Shown here: piece after piece, positions 16,506-24,917 of the stretch
How positions within the stretch are numbered: the stretch's first letter is position 1
Layout of the letters: each line of letters opens with the position of its first letter
Source of the DNA: Ruminiclostridium papyrosolvens DSM 2782
GTDB taxonomy: Bacteria; Bacillota; Clostridia; Acetivibrionales; DSM-1351
Direction of reading: 5' to 3'
Length of the DNA stretch: 64,000 nucleotides
NCBI RefSeq assembly: GCF_029318685.1
Contig: NZ_CP119677.1
Coordinates: forward strand, 2,719,001-2,783,000
Notes under the pieces: generated by a model
What the model saw: only the letters and a program-made list of their open reading frames with translations
Told to the model about the DNA's origin: nothing
The model's database searches: none
Position numbers and translations under genes: made by a program

Positions 16506-17079
16506 CAGCACCACCGCCCTTTCTATTTTTTAAGTACAGTATGGCAATTACTTTAGCTACAGTAATAATATTTACAATTTTTAGGCTAAATATGCAGTCC
16601 AAGTTTACTTTAATATATTTTCCATTAAAATCTGCCTCAACTTTAATTTCTTTATTTTTAACCTCATATTTAGTAAAAATCAGATTTTCTACCATACCTA
16701 TGGCGCTCCATAAAAAGCCATATAAAATAGCTGTGATAAAAGCATCTCCGCATCCTTCCTTAACATGAAGCTTAAAGTCTTTTATTATTAAAGATCTTCT
16801 GAAAAGTCGTCTTAATATCTGCAAGCTTCTTCTTAATTCTTTCAAGTCTCTCTTGCCATTTACTGTTTTTCTCTTAGGCTTTTTATTCTTTTTGGGAATA
16901 GGATATATCATTAAATTTTTAACAACTTTATTTCTAAATGAGTATATTGTAATAAAAACTGAACAGTCCTTGTTTTGCACTTTCGCTGTAAAACCCAGTG
17001 TCAGTCTGATATTCAAAATTATAGTCACTAGAATGCAAACTAATATAGTAACAATAAAAAAAATAACCAAGGATATCAC
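16441..17079 (-). CDS. ytfI: DUF2953 membrane protein (YtfI-like)
   Basis: About 212 aa. One N-terminal transmembrane helix (about 1-24) is followed by a basic cytoplasmic segment (KKNKKPKRKTVNGKRDL) and the DUF2953 core ending in SLKIVNIITVAKVIAIL. It is the neighbour of ytfJ in Bacillus too, which supports the call. The start is problematic: the GTG at 17079 lies inside the loop of a strong intrinsic terminator, and the only alternative keeping the N-terminal helix is a TTG at 17070 inside its stem. Its C-terminus overlaps ytfJ. Confidence 0.82.
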   Translation of the reverse strand: MISLVIFFIVTILVCILVTIILNIRLTLGFTAKVQNKDCSVFITIYSFRNKVVKNLMIYPIPKKNKKPKRKTVNGKRDLKELRRSLQILRRLFRRSLIIKDFKLHVKEGCGDAFITAILYGFLWSAIGMVENLIFTKYEVKNKEIKVEADFNGKYIKVNLDCIFSLKIVNIITVAKVIAILYLKNRKGGGAGVKSSNRRSNDYSNAKYQGNG

Positions 17080-17094
17080 CTCTTGGTTATTTTT
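17053..17094 (-). terminator. Intrinsic terminator after scpB, overlapping the ytfI start
   Basis: A 13-bp stem (17094-17082 with 17071-17059, minus strand) around a 10-base loop, followed by a U tract given by eight A's at 17056-17063. It starts about 20 bases past the scpB stop. The ytfI RBS (AGAGGTGAT) and GTG codon are in the loop. Confidence 0.85.
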
Positions 17095-17115
17095 GACATG
17101 TTTTATAAATTTAAA

Positions 17116-17688
17116 TCACTTAATATTCTCATCTTGTACTTCATCCACAAGTTCCTGAAGATTGAGTTCACTTAAATCATCAATGTCCAGCAATGGTAAA
17201 TCTCTAAGGGATTTAAAACCAAAGCATCTCAAAAACTCATCTGTGGTTTCGTACAATCTGGGTCTCCCCGGTACATCCAGTTTTCCTGCTTCTTTGACCA
17301 GATTTCTTTCCAGAAGTCTTGTTACTGCGCTATCGGAATTAACTCCCCTGATTTGCTCAATCTTGGCTTTTGTTATCGGCTGATTATATGCGATTATGGC
17401 AAGTACTTCATAGGCCGCCTGTGAAAGTGCCTGTTTCTGCCTAATTTGATAGAGTTTAGCTACATAATCAAAATATTCGGGTTTTGAACACATCTGATAC
17501 TTCTCATTTATTTCTCTTATAATAATTCCCCTGTTTGAACTGTTATAGGAATCCATCATATTTTTAATTATGCTTCTGGCAGTTTTTTTATCCAACTCCA
17601 GTATTTCGCATATTTTATCCAGTGGTAAAGGATCGCCGTAGGAAAAAATAAGGCTTTCAATTACGCACTCAATAGTACTGATTTCCAT
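17116..17688 (-). CDS. scpB: Segregation and condensation protein ScpB
   Basis: 190-aa winged-helix kleisin-associated subunit of the SMC-ScpA-ScpB condensin that organises and segregates the chromosome. Recognisable segments include IECVIESLIFSYGDPLPLDKI at the N-terminus, the LSQAAYEVLAIIAYNQPITKAKIEQIRGV core (about 87-115) and VPGRPRLYETTDEFLRCFG. GGAGG RBS. It follows scpA by 26 bases. Confidence 0.96.
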   Translation of the reverse strand: MEISTIECVIESLIFSYGDPLPLDKICEILELDKKTARSIIKNMMDSYNSSNRGIIIREINEKYQMCSKPEYFDYVAKLYQIRQKQALSQAAYEVLAIIAYNQPITKAKIEQIRGVNSDSAVTRLLERNLVKEAGKLDVPGRPRLYETTDEFLRCFGFKSLRDLPLLDIDDLSELNLQELVDEVQDENIK

Positions 17689-17714
17689 TTTAGACCTCCA
17701 TTTTACAACCGAAT

Positions 17715-18518
17715 CTAGAATTCACTAATGTTTTCATCTATATCATCATATAATTCATAATCTTCTTTTTCATTCTCGGTATTGCCGATTACATGAATGT
17801 CTGAAAATTGCTTATTCTGAACAATCTTGACCTTTCTCATCTTGGCCAGTTCTAAAATTGCCATAAAGCCTGTTACAACCTCTGTTTTAGACTTGGTTTT
17901 CAAGGAAAAAAGCTCTGAAAACTTAAAGGAAACCTTATGAATCAACTGTTTTACTACCTCTCTCATTTTGCTGCGAAGAGAAACCTTTTCATGCTCAACA
18001 AGTTTTGTAATATTTTTTGCACCCAGATTTATTTTTTTCTTGTTTCTGTCCAATATTGCAATATACTGCTGCCGCAACACCTGAGGGTCTATTTCCATGA
18101 TTTCCTCTCTTACAGGTAAATCAAGTGCTTCCGGAAGTCTGAAAGAAACTCTGTCCCATTTCTTTTCCATCTCTTTTAAATCCTGTGTAAATTCCTTATA
18201 TCTTTTATATTCAACCAAACGTCTGACCAGTTCTTCCCTTGGGTCTATTTCTTCTTGCTTTTCTTCCTTTTTGCTTGGGAGAAGGGTTTTTGACTTTATA
18301 TGCAGCAGAGTTGCAGCCATTATCAGAAATTCGCTTGCTACTTCAAGGTCGAGTTGCTGCATGGCATATAAATAATCAAGATATTGGTCTGTAATAGAAC
18401 TTATGGGTATATCATAAATATCTACCTGATTCTTTTCAAATAAATGAAATAATAAATCAAAGGGACCTTCAAAATTATCAAGTTTTAAAGTACAGGCGTT
18501 TGTAAGGGAGCTTTCCAT
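17715..18518 (-). CDS. scpA: Segregation and condensation protein ScpA (kleisin)
   Basis: 267 aa. The N-terminal signature LDNFEGPFDLLFHLFEKNQVDIYDIPIS (SMC-neck binding), the central EFLIMAATLLHIKSKTLLP, and a C-terminal winged helix (FMAILELAKMRKVKIVQ) that caps the SMC head are all visible. ATG at 18518 is preferred to the adjacent TTG; GGTGG lies upstream. Possible promoter: TTGTAA (18596-18591) and TAATAT (18572-18567), spacer 18. Confidence 0.96.
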   Translation of the reverse strand: MESSLTNACTLKLDNFEGPFDLLFHLFEKNQVDIYDIPISSITDQYLDYLYAMQQLDLEVASEFLIMAATLLHIKSKTLLPSKKEEKQEEIDPREELVRRLVEYKRYKEFTQDLKEMEKKWDRVSFRLPEALDLPVREEIMEIDPQVLRQQYIAILDRNKKKINLGAKNITKLVEHEKVSLRSKMREVVKQLIHKVSFKFSELFSLKTKSKTEVVTGFMAILELAKMRKVKIVQNKQFSDIHVIGNTENEKEDYELYDDIDENISEF

Positions 18519-18697
18519 CAACTACCACCTTAATTATTTATGTAATATCGTTACTTCAACCTTTTAATATTATCATATATGGGGCAATAATTACAATATT
18601 ATTGCGATGGTAGACATATCACAAAAGTTCTAGTAAAATTTATACAGCGACATCAAAGATATACCAATAACGTCGGCCTTTTAGAAATGGAGGAAAT

Positions 18698-19339
18698 ATG
18701 CTTTTTTCACGTGGAGATATAATTTATACGTTAATGATATTACCGGGAATACTTTTGGGGTTTGTGCTGCATGAATTTGCTCACGCAATTACCGCTGACA
18801 AGCTTGGTGATCCTACTCCCAGAAATCAGGGAAGAATTACTCTTGACCCCAGAGCTCATATAGATATTATAGGCTTTATAATGATTCTTCTTGTGGGCTT
18901 TGGTTGGGCAAAACCTGTTATGACCAATCCACGACATTACAAAAAGCCCAGAAGGGATGATATTCTCGTTTCCCTGGCAGGGCCTTTTATGAACTTGCTG
19001 GTAGCAGCGGGATTTTTATTAATTTTAAAGCTGATAGCAGTAACGGGTTTTCTTTCAAATAATTCGGTTGTTCTTGGTAATGTTGCGGATCTTTTGAGTT
19101 ATTCAGCTCAAATAAATGTTGTTTTGTTTGTGCTGAACCTGCTTCCAATACCGTTTTTTGACGGCTACCATGTTATTGCAAACATATTTAATACCTGGAA
19201 GTACCGTTTCTTTACCGTACTGGAGCAATATAGCACGATCATTTTCATACTTCTGGTAATCAGCAGAGTTTTTGATAAGATAATTGGAATTCCTGCATCA
19301 TACATTTTTATTTCACTTTATAAGTTGATTATTTTATAA
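18698..19339 (+). CDS. Site-2 protease family (M50) membrane metalloprotease
   Basis: 213-aa polytopic membrane protein of the small M50 (SREBP S2P-like) group. Zinc motif HEFAH is at residues 25-29 within the first helix region, and the NLLPIPFFDGYH motif (third ligand Asp) near 150-161. Four to five further hydrophobic helices follow. No PDZ domain, as usual for this short subclass. Substrate unknown. It is transcribed divergently from scpA and converges with dacF. Confidence 0.92.
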   Translation: MLFSRGDIIYTLMILPGILLGFVLHEFAHAITADKLGDPTPRNQGRITLDPRAHIDIIGFIMILLVGFGWAKPVMTNPRHYKKPRRDDILVSLAGPFMNLLVAAGFLLILKLIAVTGFLSNNSVVLGNVADLLSYSAQINVVLFVLNLLPIPFFDGYHVIANIFNTWKYRFFTVLEQYSTIIFILLVISRVFDKIIGIPASYIFISLYKLIIL

Positions 19340-19343
19340 CAGT

Positions 19344-19365
19344 GGGAGAGCCTTTATGCTCTCCC
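19344..19365. terminator. Hairpin between convergent M50 protease and dacF genes
   Basis: An 8-bp GC-rich stem (19344-19351 with 19358-19365) around a 6-base loop, covering the dacF stop codon. Neither strand has a clean U-run directly after it, so it may stop transcripts only weakly or simply protect 3' ends. Confidence 0.4.
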
Positions 19366-20580
19366 CAGACTGAACCACCTTACAAAGAGTTTTGATAAAA
19401 TTCTGCCGTAAGATACTTTTTCTATTCTTTCACTTGCAATAAGGTCAAATCTTCCTGCTTCTTTTCCGTCTATTTTATATATTACTTCCCCAACCTTTTG
19501 ATTTATTTCAACCGGTGCAGAAAGCCCGGGAACGAGAGCTACTTCCTTTTCTACTTTACCCTTTTGACCTTTTGAAACCATTATACTGGTATCACTGCCA
19601 TATACTGCACTAACACTCAGCTTGTTTCCCTTTTTTACGGGTATATTGCCTACAACATTCCCTCTTTTATCAAGATTTATTACTTCATAGTTTGCAAAGC
19701 CGTAATCCAGAAGTTTTCTTGACTCTGCAAACCTAGTATTAGAATCCGGCTCACCAAGTACAACTGAGACCAGTCTTAAATTGTTTCTGCGAGTAGTAGC
19801 TGATAAGTTAAAGCCTGCTTTGCTTGTAAATCCCGTTTTAAGTCCGTCGCAATTTGCGTAAAATTTCACCAGCTTATTTGTATTATACAGGTCAAATGTT
19901 CCATTTCTGAAGGTGTCATGCCATTTCCCGGTAAATTGAAGAACTTTCGGGTGCTTCATAACCAGTTCCCTTGACATTAAAGCCACATCATGTGCAGAAC
20001 TGTAACCGTCATCATTCAAGCCCGTACAATCCATAAATTTTGTATCTTTCATTCCCAACGCCTGAGCCTTATTATTCATATCAGTTACAAATGTTTCCTC
20101 GCTTCCGCTGACCTTTTCAGCCAGAGCTACAGCCACATCGTTGGAAGAGTGTATTGCCAAAGCGTTCATCATTTCAGTAACGGTAAATTCCTCACCCGGC
20201 TCCATATAAGCTTGAGAACCGCCCATACCAGCCGAATATTCCGATACGCTTACTTTATCATCAAAAGTAAATCTGCCTGAATCAATAGCCTCCATTATCA
20301 GAAGCATTGTCATAACTTTTGTTACACTTGCAATTGCGAGCCTCTCATGACTGTTCTTTTCAGAAAGAACTTTTCCTGAAGCCGCATCCATCAGTACAGC
20401 TGACTTTGCCCTTAAATCAAGAACATTCGTCTTGGTTTCCAATTTTGTTACTGTTATATCGTCATATTTTGCAGATGCCTCAACAGCAGCTTCATTTGTA
20501 TCCGCTAATACCGCAGCCGGTAGCATGGTTAGAACTATGGCTATAATCAAAGAAAAAGCTAAAACAGAGTTTCTTTTCAC
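19354..20580 (-). CDS. dacF: D-alanyl-D-alanine carboxypeptidase (DacF/PBP5 type)
   Basis: 408 aa. Signal peptide (about 1-26, cleaved near VLA-DT), then a serine DD-carboxypeptidase domain with SxxK at S85-K88 (ASVTK), SxN at S145-N147 (SSN) and KTG at 248-250, followed by a PBP5 C-terminal beta domain (about 300-385) and an amphipathic membrane-anchoring tail. It trims peptidoglycan stem peptides. The start is GTG with GGAGGG six bases upstream. Position next to pyrimidine/purine phosphorylase, xerD and spoIIM recalls the Bacillus dacF region, suggesting a sporulation role, but a vegetative PBP5 is possible. Confidence 0.93.
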   Translation of the reverse strand: MKRNSVLAFSLIIAIVLTMLPAAVLADTNEAAVEASAKYDDITVTKLETKTNVLDLRAKSAVLMDAASGKVLSEKNSHERLAIASVTKVMTMLLIMEAIDSGRFTFDDKVSVSEYSAGMGGSQAYMEPGEEFTVTEMMNALAIHSSNDVAVALAEKVSGSEETFVTDMNNKAQALGMKDTKFMDCTGLNDDGYSSAHDVALMSRELVMKHPKVLQFTGKWHDTFRNGTFDLYNTNKLVKFYANCDGLKTGFTSKAGFNLSATTRRNNLRLVSVVLGEPDSNTRFAESRKLLDYGFANYEVINLDKRGNVVGNIPVKKGNKLSVSAVYGSDTSIMVSKGQKGKVEKEVALVPGLSAPVEINQKVGEVIYKIDGKEAGRFDLIASERIEKVSYGRILSKLFVRWFSLGRA

Positions 20581-20672
20581 TTAGGTCCCTCCAGTTAACT
20601 ATTCGTTATTTAAAATACAATTCGTCCTAGTTAATTGTTATGCGGGACAATATTAGGATATTCTAGTAAAAA

Positions 20673-21995
20673 TTAATTTTTTATGTTTCCTTCACTGTCG
20701 ATATACGCCAGAATCAGCGGTTTTTTATCGTGAGGCTCCTCACTTATTACAATTGCTTCATTTAAAAGGGAAACAGCCTGTGAAAGCGCCTCTTCCCTGT
20801 TTGTATACAAAACAGCTATACAATCTCCGGTTTCAACTCTGTCGCCGGTTTTTTTATTTAACATAATACCTGCACTGTAGTCGATTTTACTATCCTTAGT
20901 CTCTCTTCCGGCCCCAAGAACCAGTGAGGCCATTCCAATTTTATCGGTTTTCATAGAATGTATATAACCCGGCTTCTCACAAATATAGCTCATCTTGTAA
21001 ACAGGCTGAGGGAACAAGGCATAATTACTTATAACTTCTTTGTTTCCTCCCTGATTTTCAATCAACTCAGCAAATTTTGACAAAGCCCTTCCGCTTAAAA
21101 CCGCATCGGCAACTTTTTTCCTGCACTCTTCAAGATTTCCTATTCCGCTAAGTTCAAGCATTCTGGCAGCAAGTTCAAAGGAAACATCTCTCAAATCTAA
21201 AGGCCCATTGTTTTTCAAGGTGTCAATTGCCTCAATTATTTCAAGTGAATTTCCTACTGCGCAGCCTAGTGGTATATCCATATCGGTAACTACAGCGACT
21301 GTTTTTCTGCCTGTATTATGGCCTATCTTTACCATGGCCTTTGCAAGCTTTACAGAATCCTTAAAGGTTTTCATAAATGCTCCGCTTCCCGTTTTTACAT
21401 CCAACACTATTCTGTCAGCACCGGAAGCGAGCTTCTTGCTCATAATACTGCTGGCAATAAGGGATATATTGTTTACTGTTGCAGTTACATCTCTCAATGC
21501 GTATATTTTTTTGTCAGCAGGAGCCAGATTGCCTGTTTGTCCGGCTATTGATATGCCGATACTTTTTACATTATCAATAAACTGGTCCGTTGAAAGGCTT
21601 GTCTTAAATCCGGGTATTGACTCAAGCTTGTCTATTGTTCCCCCTGTATGTCCAAGCCCTCTTCCGGACATTTTTGCAACCGGTATTCCACAGGCAGCTA
21701 CAATAGGCGCAAGGATAAGGGTAGTCTTGTCACCTACGCCTCCCGTGCTGTGTTTATCAACTTTTATGCCGGGTATTGAAGAAAGATTTATTCTATCACC
21801 TGAATTTGCCATTACATTTGTCAAATCTGCCGTTTCTCTTTCATTCATACCCCTTAAAAAAATAGCCATTAAAAGCGCTGCCGCCTGATAGTCAGGAACA
21901 TTATTATTGCAATATTCCGTAATAAAAAATTCAATTTCATCCAAGTTCAGTTCTAACCCGTCTCGCTTTTTCTCAATTATTTCGTACATTCTCAT
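20673..21995 (-). CDS. pdp: Pyrimidine-nucleoside phosphorylase
   Basis: 440-aa phosphorylase that splits thymidine/uridine into base and (deoxy)ribose-1-phosphate. The family signature SGRGLGHTGGTIDKLESIPG (about 103-122) is intact, preceded by VDKHSTGGVGDKTTL for phosphate binding, and the C-terminal PYNP domain (IMLNKKTGDRVETGD) is present. Start ATG at 21995 has GGAGG 7 bases upstream; a longer frame to 22028 lacks one. Nucleoside salvage; it precedes dacF by 92 bases. Confidence 0.95.
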   Translation of the reverse strand: MRMYEIIEKKRDGLELNLDEIEFFITEYCNNNVPDYQAAALLMAIFLRGMNERETADLTNVMANSGDRINLSSIPGIKVDKHSTGGVGDKTTLILAPIVAACGIPVAKMSGRGLGHTGGTIDKLESIPGFKTSLSTDQFIDNVKSIGISIAGQTGNLAPADKKIYALRDVTATVNNISLIASSIMSKKLASGADRIVLDVKTGSGAFMKTFKDSVKLAKAMVKIGHNTGRKTVAVVTDMDIPLGCAVGNSLEIIEAIDTLKNNGPLDLRDVSFELAARMLELSGIGNLEECRKKVADAVLSGRALSKFAELIENQGGNKEVISNYALFPQPVYKMSYICEKPGYIHSMKTDKIGMASLVLGAGRETKDSKIDYSAGIMLNKKTGDRVETGDCIAVLYTNREEALSQAVSLLNEAIVISEEPHDKKPLILAYIDSEGNIKN

Positions 21996-22056
21996 GACAT
22001 AACCTCCATTGGACTTTCTTTGGTTCAAATTAATCCTATATGTAGCATTTTATCAT

Positions 22057-22089
22057 AAAAAAAGGACAGCTCACTATAAATGAGTGTCC
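22057..22089 (-). terminator. Intrinsic terminator of xerD
   Basis: On the minus strand 22089-22081 pairs with 22073-22064 (two 4-5 bp blocks separated by one bulged base), loop 7, followed by a run of seven U. It lies 16 bases past the xerD stop. Confidence 0.75.
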
Positions 22090-22104
22090 CTTTGTACAAC
22101 AAAA

Positions 22105-22989
22105 TTATGCTCTGGGATGAGTCTTTTTGTAAACATCTTTAATTTTGTTTTTAGCAATCTGTGCATATATCTGGGTAGAAGAAATATCTGAATGACCAAG
22201 CATTTCCTGTATCGACCTTAAATCTGCACCATTTTCAAGTAAATGTGCTGCAAAGGAATGTCTTAAGGTATGCGGTGTTATGTCTTTATTTATTTTAGCT
22301 TGGTTCTTATAATGTTTAATAATTTTCCAGAACCCTTGTCTTGTAAGACGTTTACCGTTTACATTTACAAAAAGTGCTGTTTCCTGACTGTCCTGAATCA
22401 AAAAGTTACGGGATTTATCAAGATACTCATGTACTGCAGCCATTGATATGGAGCCGATAGGAATTGTACGTTCACGTGTTCCTTTATTGCACCTTATAAA
22501 CCCTAGTTCAAAATTAATATCGTCTAAGTTCAGTGAAATAAGTTCTGAAACACGAATACCTGTTGCGTATAATAATTCAAGCATCGCCTTGTCACGAATT
22601 CCTTTAAGATCAAGGCATTTAGGCTGTTCAAGGAGTAACTCAACCTCTTGTGTTGATAGTATCTGTGGAAGCTTTTTCTCTACTTTAGGTGATTCCAACT
22701 CGGAGGTAGGGTCATTGTCTATTACTTTATCCTTATAGAGGAATTGATAAAAGGACCTTATTGACGCAAGGTTCCTTGATATGGTAGATGTAGCTCTACC
22801 CTTTTTCTGTAGATGTAACAAGTAGGCAATTACAGTTGTCTTATTAGTATTTGCGATGTTGGTTACGTTAATCTCTTTTAAGTATGTTATGTATTGTTCT
22901 ATGTCCCGTTTATAGGACTGAAGCGTATTGAGCGATAATCGCTTATCCCTCTCTAGAAAATTAATAAACTTTTCAACATTAGCTTCCAT
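22105..22989 (-). CDS. xerD: Tyrosine recombinase XerD
   Basis: 294 aa. An N-terminal SAM-like core-binding domain (about 1-90) precedes the catalytic domain with all residues visible: R146 (GIRVSEL), K169, H240 and R243 (HTLRH), H266 (LGHSD) and nucleophile Y275 (STQIY). It resolves chromosome dimers at dif with XerC. The genomic place beside spoIIM is the conserved firmicute xerD locus, so this is the housekeeping recombinase and not a phage or integron integrase. ATG at 22989 preferred over the adjacent TTG. Confidence 0.94.
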   Translation of the reverse strand: MEANVEKFINFLERDKRLSLNTLQSYKRDIEQYITYLKEINVTNIANTNKTTVIAYLLHLQKKGRATSTISRNLASIRSFYQFLYKDKVIDNDPTSELESPKVEKKLPQILSTQEVELLLEQPKCLDLKGIRDKAMLELLYATGIRVSELISLNLDDINFELGFIRCNKGTRERTIPIGSISMAAVHEYLDKSRNFLIQDSQETALFVNVNGKRLTRQGFWKIIKHYKNQAKINKDITPHTLRHSFAAHLLENGADLRSIQEMLGHSDISSTQIYAQIAKNKIKDVYKKTHPRA

Positions 22990-23015
22990 CAAACAACGAC
23001 TCCTTTATTATCTAT

Positions 23016-23074
23016 TTATCCATTTTATGTAAATGGATAATTATACGAAACCATTTAATAATTTGGAATGGTTT
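23016..23074. other. Pair of hairpins in the spoIIM-xerD gap
   Basis: Two short stems share the CCATT/AATGG core: 23016-23024 with 23032-23040 (9 bp) and 23048-23055 with 23067-23074 (8 bp). They lie in the 171-base gap upstream of xerD. They could end spoIIM transcripts or shape the xerD leader; no long U-run is seen. Confidence 0.4.
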
Positions 23075-23160
23075 TCTAATAATATTCTAATACAAATTAT
23101 GTAATTTTGAAAGGATTATTTAGGATTTTTATCAATTTTTAACAAATTTTCTAACTGTAA

Positions 23161-23796
23161 TTATACAAATGTTAATAATCTCAAAGTAAAGGGAGCTATA
23201 ATAGCATCCATAATTGTCATAAACAGTATAAATAAGGAAAAGAAAACAGTAACAAAACAGTATGGTAAAAATTTTGATTTTAACGTGTCTTCTTTTTTAA
23301 CAGGCTTTTTTATCCAGTTTTTGAAAATTCCTTTTGTTAATCTTATCCCATTTACTCCAAGGGCGATAATAAAAGGAATTGTCAGGATTTCTTTAGGGAG
23401 AAAGCAGAAAACCGAAACCAATATCCCTTTTTCTCCCAGAACCCCCATTACTATTCCCGAACTAAATCCTGTACTAAACCCTTTCATTCCTAAAGTCAGA
23501 TAATAAACAGGTAAACCTATTACTGTAATGCCTAAAAGCCAAAAAAGTATTATGATTCTCAGACTGTCCAGTACAGAAACCTTTAGTAAAGATACTCCAT
23601 TAACATTATCACTGTTTAATAACTTTAAAAAGTCATTGAAAAACGTAGTCATTTCAGTTTTCTGGTGGTAGTCCAGTTCATTAACAGCCAGCGCACCGGC
23701 CACTATTCCGATTATATAAAAAATGAACAAACTAAGGTATGTGTATTTATTATCTCTTATGTGTTCCTTTACTACATTCGCTGTTTTGTGAATCAC
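23161..23796 (-). CDS. spoIIM: Stage II sporulation protein M
   Basis: 211-aa polytopic membrane protein, part of the SpoIIDMP complex that hydrolyses peptidoglycan and drives forespore engulfment. Five hydrophobic segments, a family-typical YIIGIVAGALAVNEL first helix, and the FSTGFSSGIVMGVLGEKGILVSVFCFLPKEIL core. The start is a GTG with GGGGGA seven bases upstream. Its place next to xerD is as in Bacillus. Confidence 0.93.
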   Translation of the reverse strand: MIHKTANVVKEHIRDNKYTYLSLFIFYIIGIVAGALAVNELDYHQKTEMTTFFNDFLKLLNSDNVNGVSLLKVSVLDSLRIIILFWLLGITVIGLPVYYLTLGMKGFSTGFSSGIVMGVLGEKGILVSVFCFLPKEILTIPFIIALGVNGIRLTKGIFKNWIKKPVKKEDTLKSKFLPYCFVTVFFSLFILFMTIMDAIIAPFTLRLLTFV

Positions 23797-23896
23797 AATC
23801 TTATCCCCCGGCGTCTAATTGATTAACCCTTGTTACTTATTAAATATATATGCCGGATAAACATAAGATATTACTATAATTTAATAACTTTTTACA

Positions 23897-24439
23897 TTAC
23901 TTTTTACTTAATATTTTTTCAGCCATCATAACACCTATAATAGTCTTTGCATCTGTTATTTCGTGATTGAGAATCATGTCAACCAATTTTGAAACATGAA
24001 TTTTTTCTACGTCCAGAAATTCGTCTTCATCAGTACAGGAATCTCCCTGAGTAAGCTCAGTTGCTGCATACATATGAATAACCTCATTACAGAAACCCGG
24101 CGTTGTATGTATGCTTACTAAATGCTCTATCTTTCCTGCCCTCAGACCTGTCTCCTCCATTAACTCCCTTTCAGCGCATACTTTTGGGTCTTCGCCTGAG
24201 AAATCAAGTTTACCTGCAGGCAACTCAAGGGTTGTCATGTCAAGAGGTTTTCTGAATTGCTTAACCATATACAATTCACCTTTTTCATTTATCGGAACAA
24301 CCACTGATGCTCCCGGGTGTAATACTATATCTCTTGTAGCTTCTTTTCCGTTTGGAAGACTTACAGTTAAATTTTGTACCTTAATTATGTTTCCCTTATA
24401 GATATCCTCGGTTTTAAGTGTCTTTTCATTATAATCCAT
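23897..24439 (-). CDS. nudF: Nudix hydrolase, ADP-ribose pyrophosphatase type
   Basis: 180 aa. Nudix box from G76 to the RELMEETGL motif (91-99), with the usual ADP-ribose pyrophosphatase surroundings (QFRKPLDMTTLELPAGKLD). Hydrolyses ADP-ribose to AMP and ribose-5-phosphate. GGAGG RBS. Twelve bases after rnhA, so cotranscribed. In Bacillus nudF lies near spoIIM/xerD too. Confidence 0.92.
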   Translation of the reverse strand: MDYNEKTLKTEDIYKGNIIKVQNLTVSLPNGKEATRDIVLHPGASVVVPINEKGELYMVKQFRKPLDMTTLELPAGKLDFSGEDPKVCAERELMEETGLRAGKIEHLVSIHTTPGFCNEVIHMYAATELTQGDSCTDEDEFLDVEKIHVSKLVDMILNHEITDAKTIIGVMMAEKILSKK

Positions 24440-24452
24440 ATTTCAAACCCTC

Positions 24453-24890
24453 CTAGCAATTTTTCTTAATTTCGTCTGTTGCAAGCTTGTCACATCTGTT
24501 ATTATATACATTATCTGCATGTCCCTTAACCTTTATCCATTTTATTTCATGAATATCAGCAAGCCTAACAAGCTCTTTCCATAGTTCTATATTTTTTACT
24601 TCTTCATTTTTATTACGCTTCCATCCATTTTTTATCCATTTATCAAGCCAGCCCTGTAAAAAGGCATTTACCAGGTAAGCACTGTCACTGTATAAATTTA
24701 CCTTACATGGTTCCTTTAGCCTTTTCAAAGCTTCAAATGCAGCTGTCAGCTCCATTTTATTATTTGTGGTACTCTTTTCAAATCCGGATATTTCAACTTT
24801 ATGCTCACCATACATGAGCACCGCTCCCCAACCGCCTGCACCGGGATTCCCGGAACAGGCTCCATCGGTATATATTTCTACCTGCTTCAT
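24453..24890 (-). CDS. rnhA: Ribonuclease HI
   Basis: 145-aa type 1 RNase H that degrades RNA in RNA-DNA hybrids. Catalytic carboxylates D9 (YTDGAC), E47 (NNKMEL), D69 (YSDSAY) and D134 (NRCDKLA), with H124 in VKGHAD. Full length and with an AGGAGG RBS. It lies between proC and the nudix gene. Confidence 0.96.
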   Translation of the reverse strand: MKQVEIYTDGACSGNPGAGGWGAVLMYGEHKVEISGFEKSTTNNKMELTAAFEALKRLKEPCKVNLYSDSAYLVNAFLQGWLDKWIKNGWKRNKNEEVKNIELWKELVRLADIHEIKWIKVKGHADNVYNNRCDKLATDEIKKNC

Positions 24891-24917
24891 TACGCCTCCT
24901 GATAGTCAGATAATTCT

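Noticed and set aside
21208-21888. 226-codon plus-strand open frame opposite the pyrimidine-nucleoside phosphorylase
   Set aside because: Antisense shadow of a gene with intact family motifs; composition is hydrophobic-rich as expected for a mirror frame.
22105-22989. Possible phage or integron integrase
   Set aside because: The protein is the housekeeping XerD: it sits at the conserved spoIIM-xerD locus, with no attachment repeats or phage genes around.
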